Position numbers and translations under genes: made by a program
Notes under the pieces: generated by a model
The model's input: the letters and a program-made list of their open reading frames with translations, nothing else
The model's database searches: none
Told to the model about the DNA's origin: nothing
Assembly (NCBI GenBank): GCA_964445305.1
Contig: CAYUKK010000125.1
Span: forward strand, 1-20,746
Origin: CAYUKK01 sp964445305
GTDB lineage: Bacteria > Acidobacteriota > Aminicenantia > Aminicenantales > UBA8522
Length of the DNA stretch: 20,746 bases
Direction: 5' to 3'
In this document: positions 1-6,639 of the stretch, in pieces
Position numbering within the stretch: position 1 is the first letter of the stretch
Layout of the letters: every line of letters starts with the position of its first letter

Positions 1-294
1 GATGATGGAAGCTCGGCTTAACCGAGAAACTTTTTCCTCGAAGAGGTCTCGGTGCCCACCCCGGAGAAGTTGGCGATTGACTATCCTCGTCGCCAGGATG
101 GCGGCGATGGCCAGACCGTAGAAGAGGAAAAGCAACGGACGAACGGGTGAGAGTCGAGCCAACCCAGCAAAAAAGCCAAGCCGCGACTTTAATATTTCGA
201 CAGCCAAGGCATAGAGGAAAATGCTGGCCACGATGGCCGAGCAAACCAGCGTCGTCATCCGAAAAACCTTTCTCCACTCAACTGCCGGCTCCAA
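1..294 (-). CDS. Membrane protein of unknown function, C-terminus cut off by the window edge
   Basis: The first 98 codons of a minus-strand gene that runs out of the window at position 1 without a stop. I place the start at a TTG (294-292) because a near-perfect Shine-Dalgarno, AAAGGAGGT, sits 7 nt upstream; an internal ATG at 258 is the alternative but has no good ribosome binding site. The visible part has two hydrophobic segments (about residues 14-34 and 53-71) separated by a short basic loop, followed by a charged, amphipathic stretch (RGGHRDLFEEKVSRL) that looks cytoplasmic. It is therefore probably an inner-membrane protein. No family is recognised. It lies 139 bp downstream of gpgS on the same strand, with a hairpin-rich spacer between, so co-transcription is possible but not shown. 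Confidence 0.6.
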   Translation of the reverse strand, partial: MEPAVEWRKVFRMTTLVCSAIVASIFLYALAVEILKSRLGFFAGLARLSPVRPLLFLFYGLAIAAILATRIVNRQLLRGGHRDLFEEKVSRLSRASII

Positions 295-325
295 CTTGCC
301 ACCTCCTTTCCCTTTCTTTTTCGAA

Positions 326-423
326 GTCCGGAGAGCCAGTCATGGGAGTCCCCGGACGGCCCCCGGGCTTACCTGTTATTAGTTGTTTGTCCTTTTTTAA
401 TATATTGCCCTCTAAAAGGCAAT
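326..423. other. Hairpin-rich spacer between gpgS and the membrane-protein gene
   Basis: This noncoding spacer holds three inverted repeats: GTCCGG/CCGGAC arms around 326-357, a GC-rich CCCGG/CCGGG hairpin near 350-367, and ATTGCC (404-409) paired with GGCAAT (418-423). None is followed by a run of T on the minus strand, so none is a convincing intrinsic terminator. They could be a processing or attenuation structure between gpgS and the next gene. Confidence 0.3.
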
Positions 424-433
424 CCCTTCGAGC

Positions 434-1642
434 TTAGCGGTTTTCCTCCTCGACGACACTGTAAAGCTTCTCGAGGAAATCAGGGATAGCTGAAGTGACA
501 CGGTTCCAGTTGGGGATGAGGGGCGAATAGAGGGGGTTTTCCAGGAATTCGCGTCCGGCTATCTGGATGGCTTGGGTGAATGCTTCAACGGTAATCGTTT
601 CCTGATGGCGGTCGAAGAAGAGGCCATTCAACGCGGCATCATCGTTGTAGCGTTTGATGGTGTCCTGCGCCGTGCGGAGGTAGTTGATGACCAGCGTGTT
701 GAGGATGCTTTCGCTGACACAGGCTCCCTCGATGGCCAGGTTGCGGAAGACGGCCTTGGCGATGTCGATGGACATCTTCATCAGGCCTGTGGTGGGGTTT
801 TCGGCGGAGAGGGGCTGGTGTTTGTGTTCGTAGGTTTCACACAGCTCCACCTGGCAGATTCTCCGCTGAGAAACATTGCGGTAGATTTCAGCCAAGGTTT
901 CCACTTCAATCCCCCAGTCGCCAGGGATACGGTTGATCCGAGCCAGGTCGACGCTCATCGAGAATTCGCCTGCCAGCGGATAGCGGAAGCTATCGAGATA
1001 AACGAGAAGCGGTAGATAACCGAGGAGTTTCTGCAGGCTGCGCAGAAGCGGCGTGACAAAGAGGCGGGTCACCCGGCCGTGCATTCTGTCCGTCACACGG
1101 GCGTAATAGCCCTTGCAAAACGCATAATCAATGTTGGGAGAGACGACCGGATAGCAAAGGCGGCCGAGAAGCTCCCGTGAATAGTTGACGATGTCGCAAT
1201 CGTGGAGGGCAATGACCTTGCTTTCTTCTCGGGCCAGGATGTAGCCGTAAGCTGTCCAGCAGGACCGGCCTTTGCCATCCTCTCCCACCGGCAGGTCGTT
1301 TTTGGCAAGAAGTTCATAGAGCTTTTCGATGCCGGGACCCGTATTCCAGATGATCCGCGTGCGCTGGGGAAGGATAGAAAAAAATTGTTTAGCTTTCTCG
1401 AACTGCTCTCGGTTTGTCCTCCCCATGGTGACGACGATTTCATTAAGATAGGGAACGTGAGCGAGTTCGCTGACAATGCGCTGAAGCGCCGGTGCCTCAA
1501 GTTCCGCATAGGTCGAGGGCAGCACCAAGGCGATGGGGCGGTGCTGGTTAAATTCCGTCAGTTCCCTTTCCATCCTATCCAGGTCGGGCGGGCCGAACCG
1601 ATGGAAAGTGGTGACGACGCCTGTTTGATAAAAGTCAGCCAT
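434..1642 (-). CDS. gpgS: Glucosyl-3-phosphoglycerate synthase (GT81-like, retaining GT-A)
   Basis: Predicted to transfer glucose from an NDP-glucose to 3-phosphoglycerate, giving glucosyl-3-phosphoglycerate, the first step to the compatible solute glucosylglycerate (cytoplasm). The 402-aa product has a metal-binding DxD-type motif HDCD (residues 147-150), a GEFSMS motif (225-230), DWGIEVETL (242-250) and YEHKH (271-275). These sit in the order seen in retaining GT-A enzymes of the GpgS/mannosylglycerate synthase group. The C-terminal third is alpha-helical. The ATG is preceded by GAGGAGGT, which overlaps the TGA of the phosphatase gene upstream (10-bp gap), so the two are translationally coupled. 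The neighbouring MpgP/GpgP-type phosphatase strongly supports the pathway. Whether the donor sugar is glucose or mannose cannot be told from sequence alone. Confidence 0.8.
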   Translation of the reverse strand: MADFYQTGVVTTFHRFGPPDLDRMERELTEFNQHRPIALVLPSTYAELEAPALQRIVSELAHVPYLNEIVVTMGRTNREQFEKAKQFFSILPQRTRIIWNTGPGIEKLYELLAKNDLPVGEDGKGRSCWTAYGYILAREESKVIALHDCDIVNYSRELLGRLCYPVVSPNIDYAFCKGYYARVTDRMHGRVTRLFVTPLLRSLQKLLGYLPLLVYLDSFRYPLAGEFSMSVDLARINRIPGDWGIEVETLAEIYRNVSQRRICQVELCETYEHKHQPLSAENPTTGLMKMSIDIAKAVFRNLAIEGACVSESILNTLVINYLRTAQDTIKRYNDDAALNGLFFDRHQETITVEAFTQAIQIAGREFLENPLYSPLIPNWNRVTSAIPDFLEKLYSVVEEENR

Positions 1643-1652
1643 CTAAACCTCC

Positions 1653-2507
1653 TCATGAAAATTCCTGTCGAATTAGGAGAGGAACTAATTCAACAAGGGA
1701 AGCGCGGAAGCCGTCCGGGCCGGGAAAAGGAGCCAGAATAAGGTTGGGAAGCCTGACCGCTGGGTCATAGCTCCCATCTGGCTTCTGGACAAGGACGGGA
1801 TAATCGACAGCCATGAGCATAGCCAGGTCATTGAGGCTGTCACCAATGCCAATCGTGACCAAGTCAGGCTGTTGCCGCCGAAAAAGGGAAGTCAAGATGG
1901 AGACAGCCCGTCCCTTGTCATTTCCTCCCATCAGATGATGGAACCGGCCACCCTTGGTCACCTGGAGCCCAAGGGCATTGACCCGCTTCGCAATTTCCGA
2001 TGCCAGCTCTTCATTCCCGAGCAGAAATGGTTCGTCGTATTCCCTTTGTTTGGCCAGGCAAGCATCCTCGAGGGAGAGATTGGTCAGGCGTGCGACCTCT
2101 TCAACGGCCATGTCGCCAAATCCTTGGATGGCACCGGGATAACTGTGTTGGAGACATCCGAGAACTTCCCTCAGCTTTGAATAGGATGTCCCGAGTTCGA
2201 TGACAAGATAACGGGGCGTTTCTCGATGAGGCATAAAAGAAAAAGGAAAATATCCCCGAGGGATGAAGATGGCGCCGCCGTTCTCGGAGATGAAGGGATG
2301 ATGAAGGCGAAGGCTGTCTCGAAGTCGCTCGATTTCCGCTGCGGTCTTGCTTGAACAAAGGATGATTGGGATTTTTTCTCTTTCGAGAAGGCGGAGGGCC
2401 GGCCGGGCCGCCTCATGGCTATAGCTCGCGTGATCGAGAAGAGTAGCGTCGAGGTCGGAGAAAACAACGATGCTCGTCTTTTTTTGGACGAGCGAAAAAA
2501 GGACCAT
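1653..2507 (-). CDS. gpgP: Glucosyl/mannosyl-3-phosphoglycerate phosphatase (HAD-IIB)
   Basis: Predicted to remove the phosphate from glucosyl-3-phosphoglycerate (or the mannosyl form), releasing the neutral solute. The 284-aa protein shows all HAD motifs: motif I SDLDATLLD (D18, D20; the usual G is A), motif II CSSKT (51-55), motif III lysine in GGNDKGRAV (K198) and motif IV GDSLNDLAML (D223, D227). The large insertion between II and III is the type-IIB cap typical of MpgP/Cof-like enzymes. I chose the ATG at 2507. The frame is open to a GTG at 2549, but that codon lies at the expected transcription start of the promoter at 2552-2580. No strong Shine-Dalgarno is visible at either codon. The gene is first of a two-gene unit with gpgS. 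Confidence 0.8.
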   Translation of the reverse strand: MVLFSLVQKKTSIVVFSDLDATLLDHASYSHEAARPALRLLEREKIPIILCSSKTAAEIERLRDSLRLHHPFISENGGAIFIPRGYFPFSFMPHRETPRYLVIELGTSYSKLREVLGCLQHSYPGAIQGFGDMAVEEVARLTNLSLEDACLAKQREYDEPFLLGNEELASEIAKRVNALGLQVTKGGRFHHLMGGNDKGRAVSILTSLFRRQQPDLVTIGIGDSLNDLAMLMAVDYPVLVQKPDGSYDPAVRLPNLILAPFPGPDGFRASLVELVPLLIRQEFS

Positions 2508-2551
2508 CTTCGATTTCAAAGAAAAGGAATTAACCTGATTTGAATACACCT

Positions 2552-2580
2552 ATATTAACTCATCAGCCCGGTGGAGTCAA
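2552..2580 (-). promoter_or_regulatory. Sigma70-like promoter of gpgP-gpgS
   Basis: Read on the minus strand: -35 TTGACT (2580-2575), a 17-bp spacer, -10 TAATAT (2557-2552). The expected transcription start is near 2545, leaving a leader of about 38 nt before the ATG at 2507. Confidence 0.65.
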
Positions 2581-2618
2581 AGAAGAAAGTAAGCCCCAAT
2601 ATTCGGGTCCCGATACAT

Positions 2619-2649
2619 CGCCTTGACAAGGCGGTTAAGCTATTATATT
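2619..2649 (+). promoter_or_regulatory. Promoter of the kinase operon with an overlapping inverted repeat
   Basis: A perfect -35 TTGACA (2623-2628) is followed by a -10-like TATATT (2644-2649) at a short 15-bp spacing; the 17-bp-spaced hexamer TATTTA is a poorer match. The -35 sits inside a perfect inverted repeat, CGCCTT-GAC-AAGGCG (2619-2633), which could be an operator. The leader to the ATG at 2721 would be about 65 nt. Confidence 0.5.
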
Positions 2650-2720
2650 TATAAATTAACCTAAAAGAAAGGAGTCAGGGAAGCGAAAAGAGCCCTCTTC
2701 ATCCTCCATTCAGGCTGCGC

Positions 2721-4415
2721 ATGAAAAAAATCGGTAAGTACAAGGTGCTCGATGTCCTGGGCAAGGGGGGAATGGGGATAGTCTATAAGGCCCTCGACCC
2801 CGACATCGAAAGGCAAGTCGCCATCAAGACCATCCGCTTCGAAACAATCATCAACAGCGCCGAGAAAGATGAGATGATGGCCCGCTTCGTCCGCGAGGCC
2901 AAAGCGGCTGGTCGTCTTTCGCACCCCAACATCATCACCATCTATGATGTCTGTCGCGAGAAAGACATGACTTACATCGTCATGCAGTATATCGAGGGGC
3001 AGAGTCTTCAGGGCCTTATCGACTCGGGTAAAAAATTCACCCCCCAGGAGACCATCGAGCTTTTGAGGCCGATCTGCGAATGCTTGGATTATGCCCACGC
3101 CAACGGAATCGTTCACCGGGATATCAAGCCGGCTAACATCCTGATCGATAAAAGCGGCAAGCCTTATCTGGCTGATTTTGGGGTGGCCCGGATTGAAACC
3201 TCAACCCTCACTCAGTCGGGGACAACCGTCGGAACTTTAAGCTATATGTCGCCCGAGCAGGTGAAAGGACAAACTGTCGATAGCCGATCGGACATTTTTG
3301 CGCTGGGTGTTATCCTCTATGAATTGCTGGCTGGAAAAAAGCCCTTCGCCGGCGATAACCTGTCAACGATCGTCTATAAGATTGTCCATGAAGAGCCGGA
3401 GCGAATCACGGACATTAACAGGGACCTGCCTCGAGGCTACGAAGCCATCGTTGAGAAAATCTTGGCCAAGAATCCGGAAGACCGTTACCAGGATTGCCGG
3501 ACAATCATCGCTGACCTGGAGAGCGCCCTCCAGGCTTCTGGAGTGGCCCCGGTCTTAGACTTGGCCAAAGCAGCGATGGCCAGGCCAGGCTGGCGAAAGA
3601 AAAAATGGCTGCCCTACGCTGCCGCCGGGCTGGGAGTGATTGTCCTGGCTGCAGGTGCCTATTTGGTTCTTTCCCCGCCTAATCCAAAGCCAACTTCTCT
3701 AAAGGAAGCGGGGGTCGGGGGAAAGGAAAATATCAGTCCCGTGACTCGCTCTGCTGGCTCGACCCTGCCGTTTGAGGTTTCGGACCAAAGCTACTCCCAG
3801 CTCAAACAGAGCTTGGAGAATAAGGATTTTGAAAAAACCATCCAGCTGGCTCAGGAAATTCTCAGCCGGAATCCCGCCGACCCCACCGCTCAGGATTTTC
3901 TCAACAAGGCCAAGCAGGAGCTTATGGCCGCTCAGGTGGCGCCGATTCTTCGCTCGGGAATGGCCAGCTACGCGAGTGGCTCTTATAGTCAATGTGTTCA
4001 GGAAATGGAAGAGGTCTTAAGGCTCGACCCCGATAACAAAGAAGCTCAAAAGTACCTTTTTCTTGCTGACACAGCCCTGGCCAAAAAAGACATCCTCAAC
4101 CTGTTTAATCTTTTCTGTGCGGCCGAGGAAGGCAAAGACATGCTGACCCTTTTGAGCCATATGGATTCTCCAACTCTGACGAACCAGATGAGAGACGAAT
4201 ATAAACTTCTCTTCAACGCTTACGACGGCATCAAATCCCGCCGAACGAACTTGGCCTTCAATTTTTTGAGCCGCGTCGAAGTCAGGGTCAGCCATTCCCA
4301 TATTTTGACGGGTATCTACAAGAAAGATGGTCAAAGAAGAGTTCTTTTTGAAGGGACCAAGACCTGGCATTTGAAGAAAAAAAATAGGACCTGGAAAATA
4401 ACAGATATCCGATAA
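2721..4415 (+). CDS. Membrane-anchored Ser/Thr protein kinase (PknB/Hanks type) with TPR and NTF2-like C-terminal region
   Basis: A eukaryotic-type kinase that should phosphorylate Ser/Thr on partner proteins. The N-terminal catalytic domain (about 7-270) is complete: glycine loop GKGGMGIVYKA (14-24), VAIK with K36, HRDIKPAN (132-139), DFG (152-154), SPEQ (177-180) and the DIFALG helix. A single transmembrane segment follows (about 297-317) after a basic patch (RKKK). The distal part has two TPR-like units (about 358-455) and a C-terminal region (about 465-564) resembling a DUF4440/NTF2-like fold, ending in a TWHLKKKNRTWKITDI-type strand pair. The kinase would be cytoplasmic and the TPR part on the far side of the membrane. 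The ATG has only a weak AGG upstream; the AAAGGAG near 2668 is too far away to serve it. It is followed after 22 bp by the PEGA/NHL gene. Confidence 0.88.
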   Translation: MKKIGKYKVLDVLGKGGMGIVYKALDPDIERQVAIKTIRFETIINSAEKDEMMARFVREAKAAGRLSHPNIITIYDVCREKDMTYIVMQYIEGQSLQGLIDSGKKFTPQETIELLRPICECLDYAHANGIVHRDIKPANILIDKSGKPYLADFGVARIETSTLTQSGTTVGTLSYMSPEQVKGQTVDSRSDIFALGVILYELLAGKKPFAGDNLSTIVYKIVHEEPERITDINRDLPRGYEAIVEKILAKNPEDRYQDCRTIIADLESALQASGVAPVLDLAKAAMARPGWRKKKWLPYAAAGLGVIVLAAGAYLVLSPPNPKPTSLKEAGVGGKENISPVTRSAGSTLPFEVSDQSYSQLKQSLENKDFEKTIQLAQEILSRNPADPTAQDFLNKAKQELMAAQVAPILRSGMASYASGSYSQCVQEMEEVLRLDPDNKEAQKYLFLADTALAKKDILNLFNLFCAAEEGKDMLTLLSHMDSPTLTNQMRDEYKLLFNAYDGIKSRRTNLAFNFLSRVEVRVSHSHILTGIYKKDGQRRVLFEGTKTWHLKKKNRTWKITDIR

Positions 4416-4437
4416 TAATTTTTCAGAGGAGAGGCGG

Positions 4438-6381
4438 ATGGCCATGGGGCAAATCTCAGGAAAAAGGGCTTTGCTCATCCCCTCCTTAATAATACTTTTT
4501 GGCCTTCATAGCTTGGTGAACGCTCAAATCAAGCTCAGAGTTACTGTGGACAAGGCCAGCGTTAAGGCAACACCAGAAATAGGGGGGCAAACGCTGGCCA
4601 GCCTTCCCTTGCAAACGCTTCTTGAGGCCGAGCAAAAACAGGGAGAATGGTATAGGGTCTATATCACCCGCGATGGCGTTCGGATCGCCGGTTTCATCCA
4701 CGAAATGCTGGTCGAGGAAGTGGCCGGCGGGACTGAAACGACTGTGGCGTCGGGAGCCGGCCTGATGAAGACGCAGGCCGAGATTGTGGCCGAGATTGAA
4801 CTCAAACTCGAAGAAAACAAGAGCCTGATTCGGCAAGAAAGAGATTTGGATAGAGCGATCGAGGGGCTCATGCCTCTTTTGGCCAAGCTATTCAGCCTTG
4901 AAGAACGACAGCGGCAAAAGCAGAAAGCCTGCGAGGTCTATCTCTGGTTGGGGTTGGGATACGCTAAACGGGGCGATAATTACAACGCCCTCAAAGAGTT
5001 CCGCAACATGTTCGAGGTCGATTACGCTTTTGCCAAGGAGATTACGCGAAATATCTATGACCCGGCGGTATCCAATTTCATTACCCAGGCTGAAAAACAG
5101 TATCGCGGCCTTCTGACTGAATACTCCCTCGAGATTGCGACCGAACCGAAAGAGGCGACCATCAAGGTTAACGGCAAGGAAATCGGTCATTCGCCCGAAG
5201 TTTACCGGACCACTGTCCCCAAATTCACGCTTGAAATCGAAAAGAAGGGTTATCGGACCATTCGCGAAGAAATATTCCTCTCCGAGGCTTCGACTCGCAA
5301 AGAGTACACCCTGGAAAGCATAGGCCGGACGATTGCCGTTACTTCCAACCCGGTTGGCGCTAAGGTTTTCCTGGATGGCCAGGACACAGGGCTTTCGACC
5401 CCCTGCGAGCTACCTTTTGTCCCTTATGGCGGGCACACGATTAAATTGGAGAAGCTCCACTACGCGCCGCGGGAGGAAAGCATCCAGCTCTTGGAGGGGG
5501 CAGGCCCTTTGGCTTTGAATTTCGTGCTGACCGTTAAAGATTATGCGCCCATGCATAAATGGGGCGGGCCGGGGAGTAGATTCTTCCAAATGCCCAGGGC
5601 CATTGCTTTCGACAAAGAGGGAAATTTCTATATCGTGGATGAAAGCGATATCAAGGCCAAGAAATTTGACCCCGAAGGACGATTCCAGAGCAATTGGGGC
5701 GAGGCGGGAAAAGAAAGTCGTGTTCTCAAGGAGCCAGCGGGCATCGCCGTGGACAGCCAGGGATACGTTTACATTACCGATGCCAAGAATGCTTGTGTGA
5801 TGAAATTCACGAAAACAGGCAAACTGGCCACGCGATGGGGCAAGCAGGGCTCAAAGCCGGAAGAGTTTTTTAACCCGTCGGGAATTGCTATCGACCAGCA
5901 AGATAACCTCTACATCGCCGATACGGGGAATGACCGGGTCGTCAAGTATTCGGCCCAGGGAAAGTTCAAAAAGAGCTGGGGGAAGAAAGGGATGGGGTCG
6001 GGCGAGTTCGTCTCGCCCGTGGCGGTGGCGGTCAACCAGAACAATGAGGTCTTTGTGGTGGATAGGCAACGCATCCAGAAATTCACGGCCGAAGGGGAGT
6101 TTGTCCGGGCATGGGGTAAAGTCGGGATTGGCCAGGGGGAGTTGGGTCGACCACTCGGCTTGGCCGTCGATTCTGAGGGGTATGTCTATGTAGCTGATGC
6201 CGGTAACCACCGCATCCTGAAGTTTGACCCAGACGGTCAGTTCATTACTCAGTGGGGAACCCAGGGCTTAGACGATGGTCAGATGACCGCTCCAGCAGGA
6301 GTCGGCGTCAGTTCCCGAGGGATTGTCTTTGTGGTTGAGAAAGGGAACAACCGGCTTCAGTCTTTTCAACCCGCCTCCTGA
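4438..6381 (+). CDS. Exported SH3-TPR-PEGA-NHL repeat protein
   Basis: A 647-aa modular protein of unknown specific function. In order: a signal peptide (about 1-29, hydrophobic core LLIPSLIILFGL, ending VNA-Q); an SH3-like domain (30-95, with the WYRVYI and GFIH strands); a charged helical/TPR-like section (110-220, LGLGYAKRGDNYNALKEF); two PEGA domains (about 231-292 and 298-366, each with ATIKVNGKEIG / AKVFLDGQDTG cores); and about six NHL repeats forming a probable beta-propeller (about 370-645, recurring GxAxDxxGxxYxxDxxNxRxxKF). NHL propellers and PEGA domains are usually binding modules at the cell surface or periplasm. The start is an ATG with GAGGAG upstream, 22 bp after the kinase stop, so it is probably co-transcribed and a possible partner or substrate of that kinase. 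Confidence 0.85.
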   Translation: MAMGQISGKRALLIPSLIILFGLHSLVNAQIKLRVTVDKASVKATPEIGGQTLASLPLQTLLEAEQKQGEWYRVYITRDGVRIAGFIHEMLVEEVAGGTETTVASGAGLMKTQAEIVAEIELKLEENKSLIRQERDLDRAIEGLMPLLAKLFSLEERQRQKQKACEVYLWLGLGYAKRGDNYNALKEFRNMFEVDYAFAKEITRNIYDPAVSNFITQAEKQYRGLLTEYSLEIATEPKEATIKVNGKEIGHSPEVYRTTVPKFTLEIEKKGYRTIREEIFLSEASTRKEYTLESIGRTIAVTSNPVGAKVFLDGQDTGLSTPCELPFVPYGGHTIKLEKLHYAPREESIQLLEGAGPLALNFVLTVKDYAPMHKWGGPGSRFFQMPRAIAFDKEGNFYIVDESDIKAKKFDPEGRFQSNWGEAGKESRVLKEPAGIAVDSQGYVYITDAKNACVMKFTKTGKLATRWGKQGSKPEEFFNPSGIAIDQQDNLYIADTGNDRVVKYSAQGKFKKSWGKKGMGSGEFVSPVAVAVNQNNEVFVVDRQRIQKFTAEGEFVRAWGKVGIGQGELGRPLGLAVDSEGYVYVADAGNHRILKFDPDGQFITQWGTQGLDDGQMTAPAGVGVSSRGIVFVVEKGNNRLQSFQPAS

Positions 6382-6622
6382 TAAAGGGCAAGAGCCGGCG
6401 CCGCTTCCGTTTTCTTGGCCTTATGTGGAGTGCGCTGAGGCAGCGATTCCACACCCGAAGTCGCCAAAAAGAGATTGCCGGCCTGCCAATTTCGCTTTCA
6501 CTTCTGCAAAATCAGCAAAATAAGCCCATATCTCATGGGTGGGACGGTGGGGGGTGAACCCCGACAGGACCCGGCGAGATGGCTGGCGGCATTTTTGAGC
6601 CTGCAGCCTGGCATTCTGGATA
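6382..6622. other. Structure-rich intergenic region upstream of the glgA promoter
   Basis: No convincing gene on either strand. It contains several short hairpins: TGGA..CGCTG-AGG-CAGCG..TCCA (6426-6451), CCCAT-ATCTC-ATGGG (6525-6539), GGGG-TGAA-CCCC (6551-6562) and CCGGC-GAGATG-GCTGG (6571-6586). It could hold the 3' end of the kinase operon transcript, a small RNA or a decayed element. No riboswitch consensus was recognised. Confidence 0.3.
6571..6596 (+). terminator. Weak candidate terminator of the kinase-PEGA/NHL operon
   Basis: A G:T-tolerant hairpin CCGGC-GAGATG-GCTGG (6571-6586) followed by CGGCA and five T (6592-6596). The stem is short and the T-run is offset from it, so this is tentative. 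Confidence 0.22.
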
Positions 6623-6631
6623 TGCTATAAT
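6623..6631 (+). promoter_or_regulatory. Extended -10 promoter of glgA
   Basis: A consensus -10 TATAAT (6626-6631) preceded by the TGN extended motif (TGC, 6623-6625). There is no good -35 at 16-18 bp. The predicted transcription start (6637-6640) is at or within 3 nt of the glgA ATG. Confidence 0.6.
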
Positions 6632-6639
6632 GTGGCACT

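Noticed and set aside
404..423. ATTGCC/GGCAAT hairpin as a gpgS terminator
   Set aside because: On the minus strand it is followed by A-rich, not T-rich, sequence, so it does not meet the pattern of an intrinsic terminator.
147..437. A 96-codon plus-strand frame at the left edge
   Set aside because: It is opposite the membrane-protein gene and crosses the hairpin spacer; the composition (Ser, Pro, Gln, Lys) looks like noise and there is no ribosome binding site.
6545..6590. GTGAACCCCGACAGGACC-like stretch recalling the apical part of bacterial SRP RNA
   Set aside because: The essential GGAAGGAAGCAGC-type loop is absent and no long pairing arms flank it, so it is not called as an SRP RNA.
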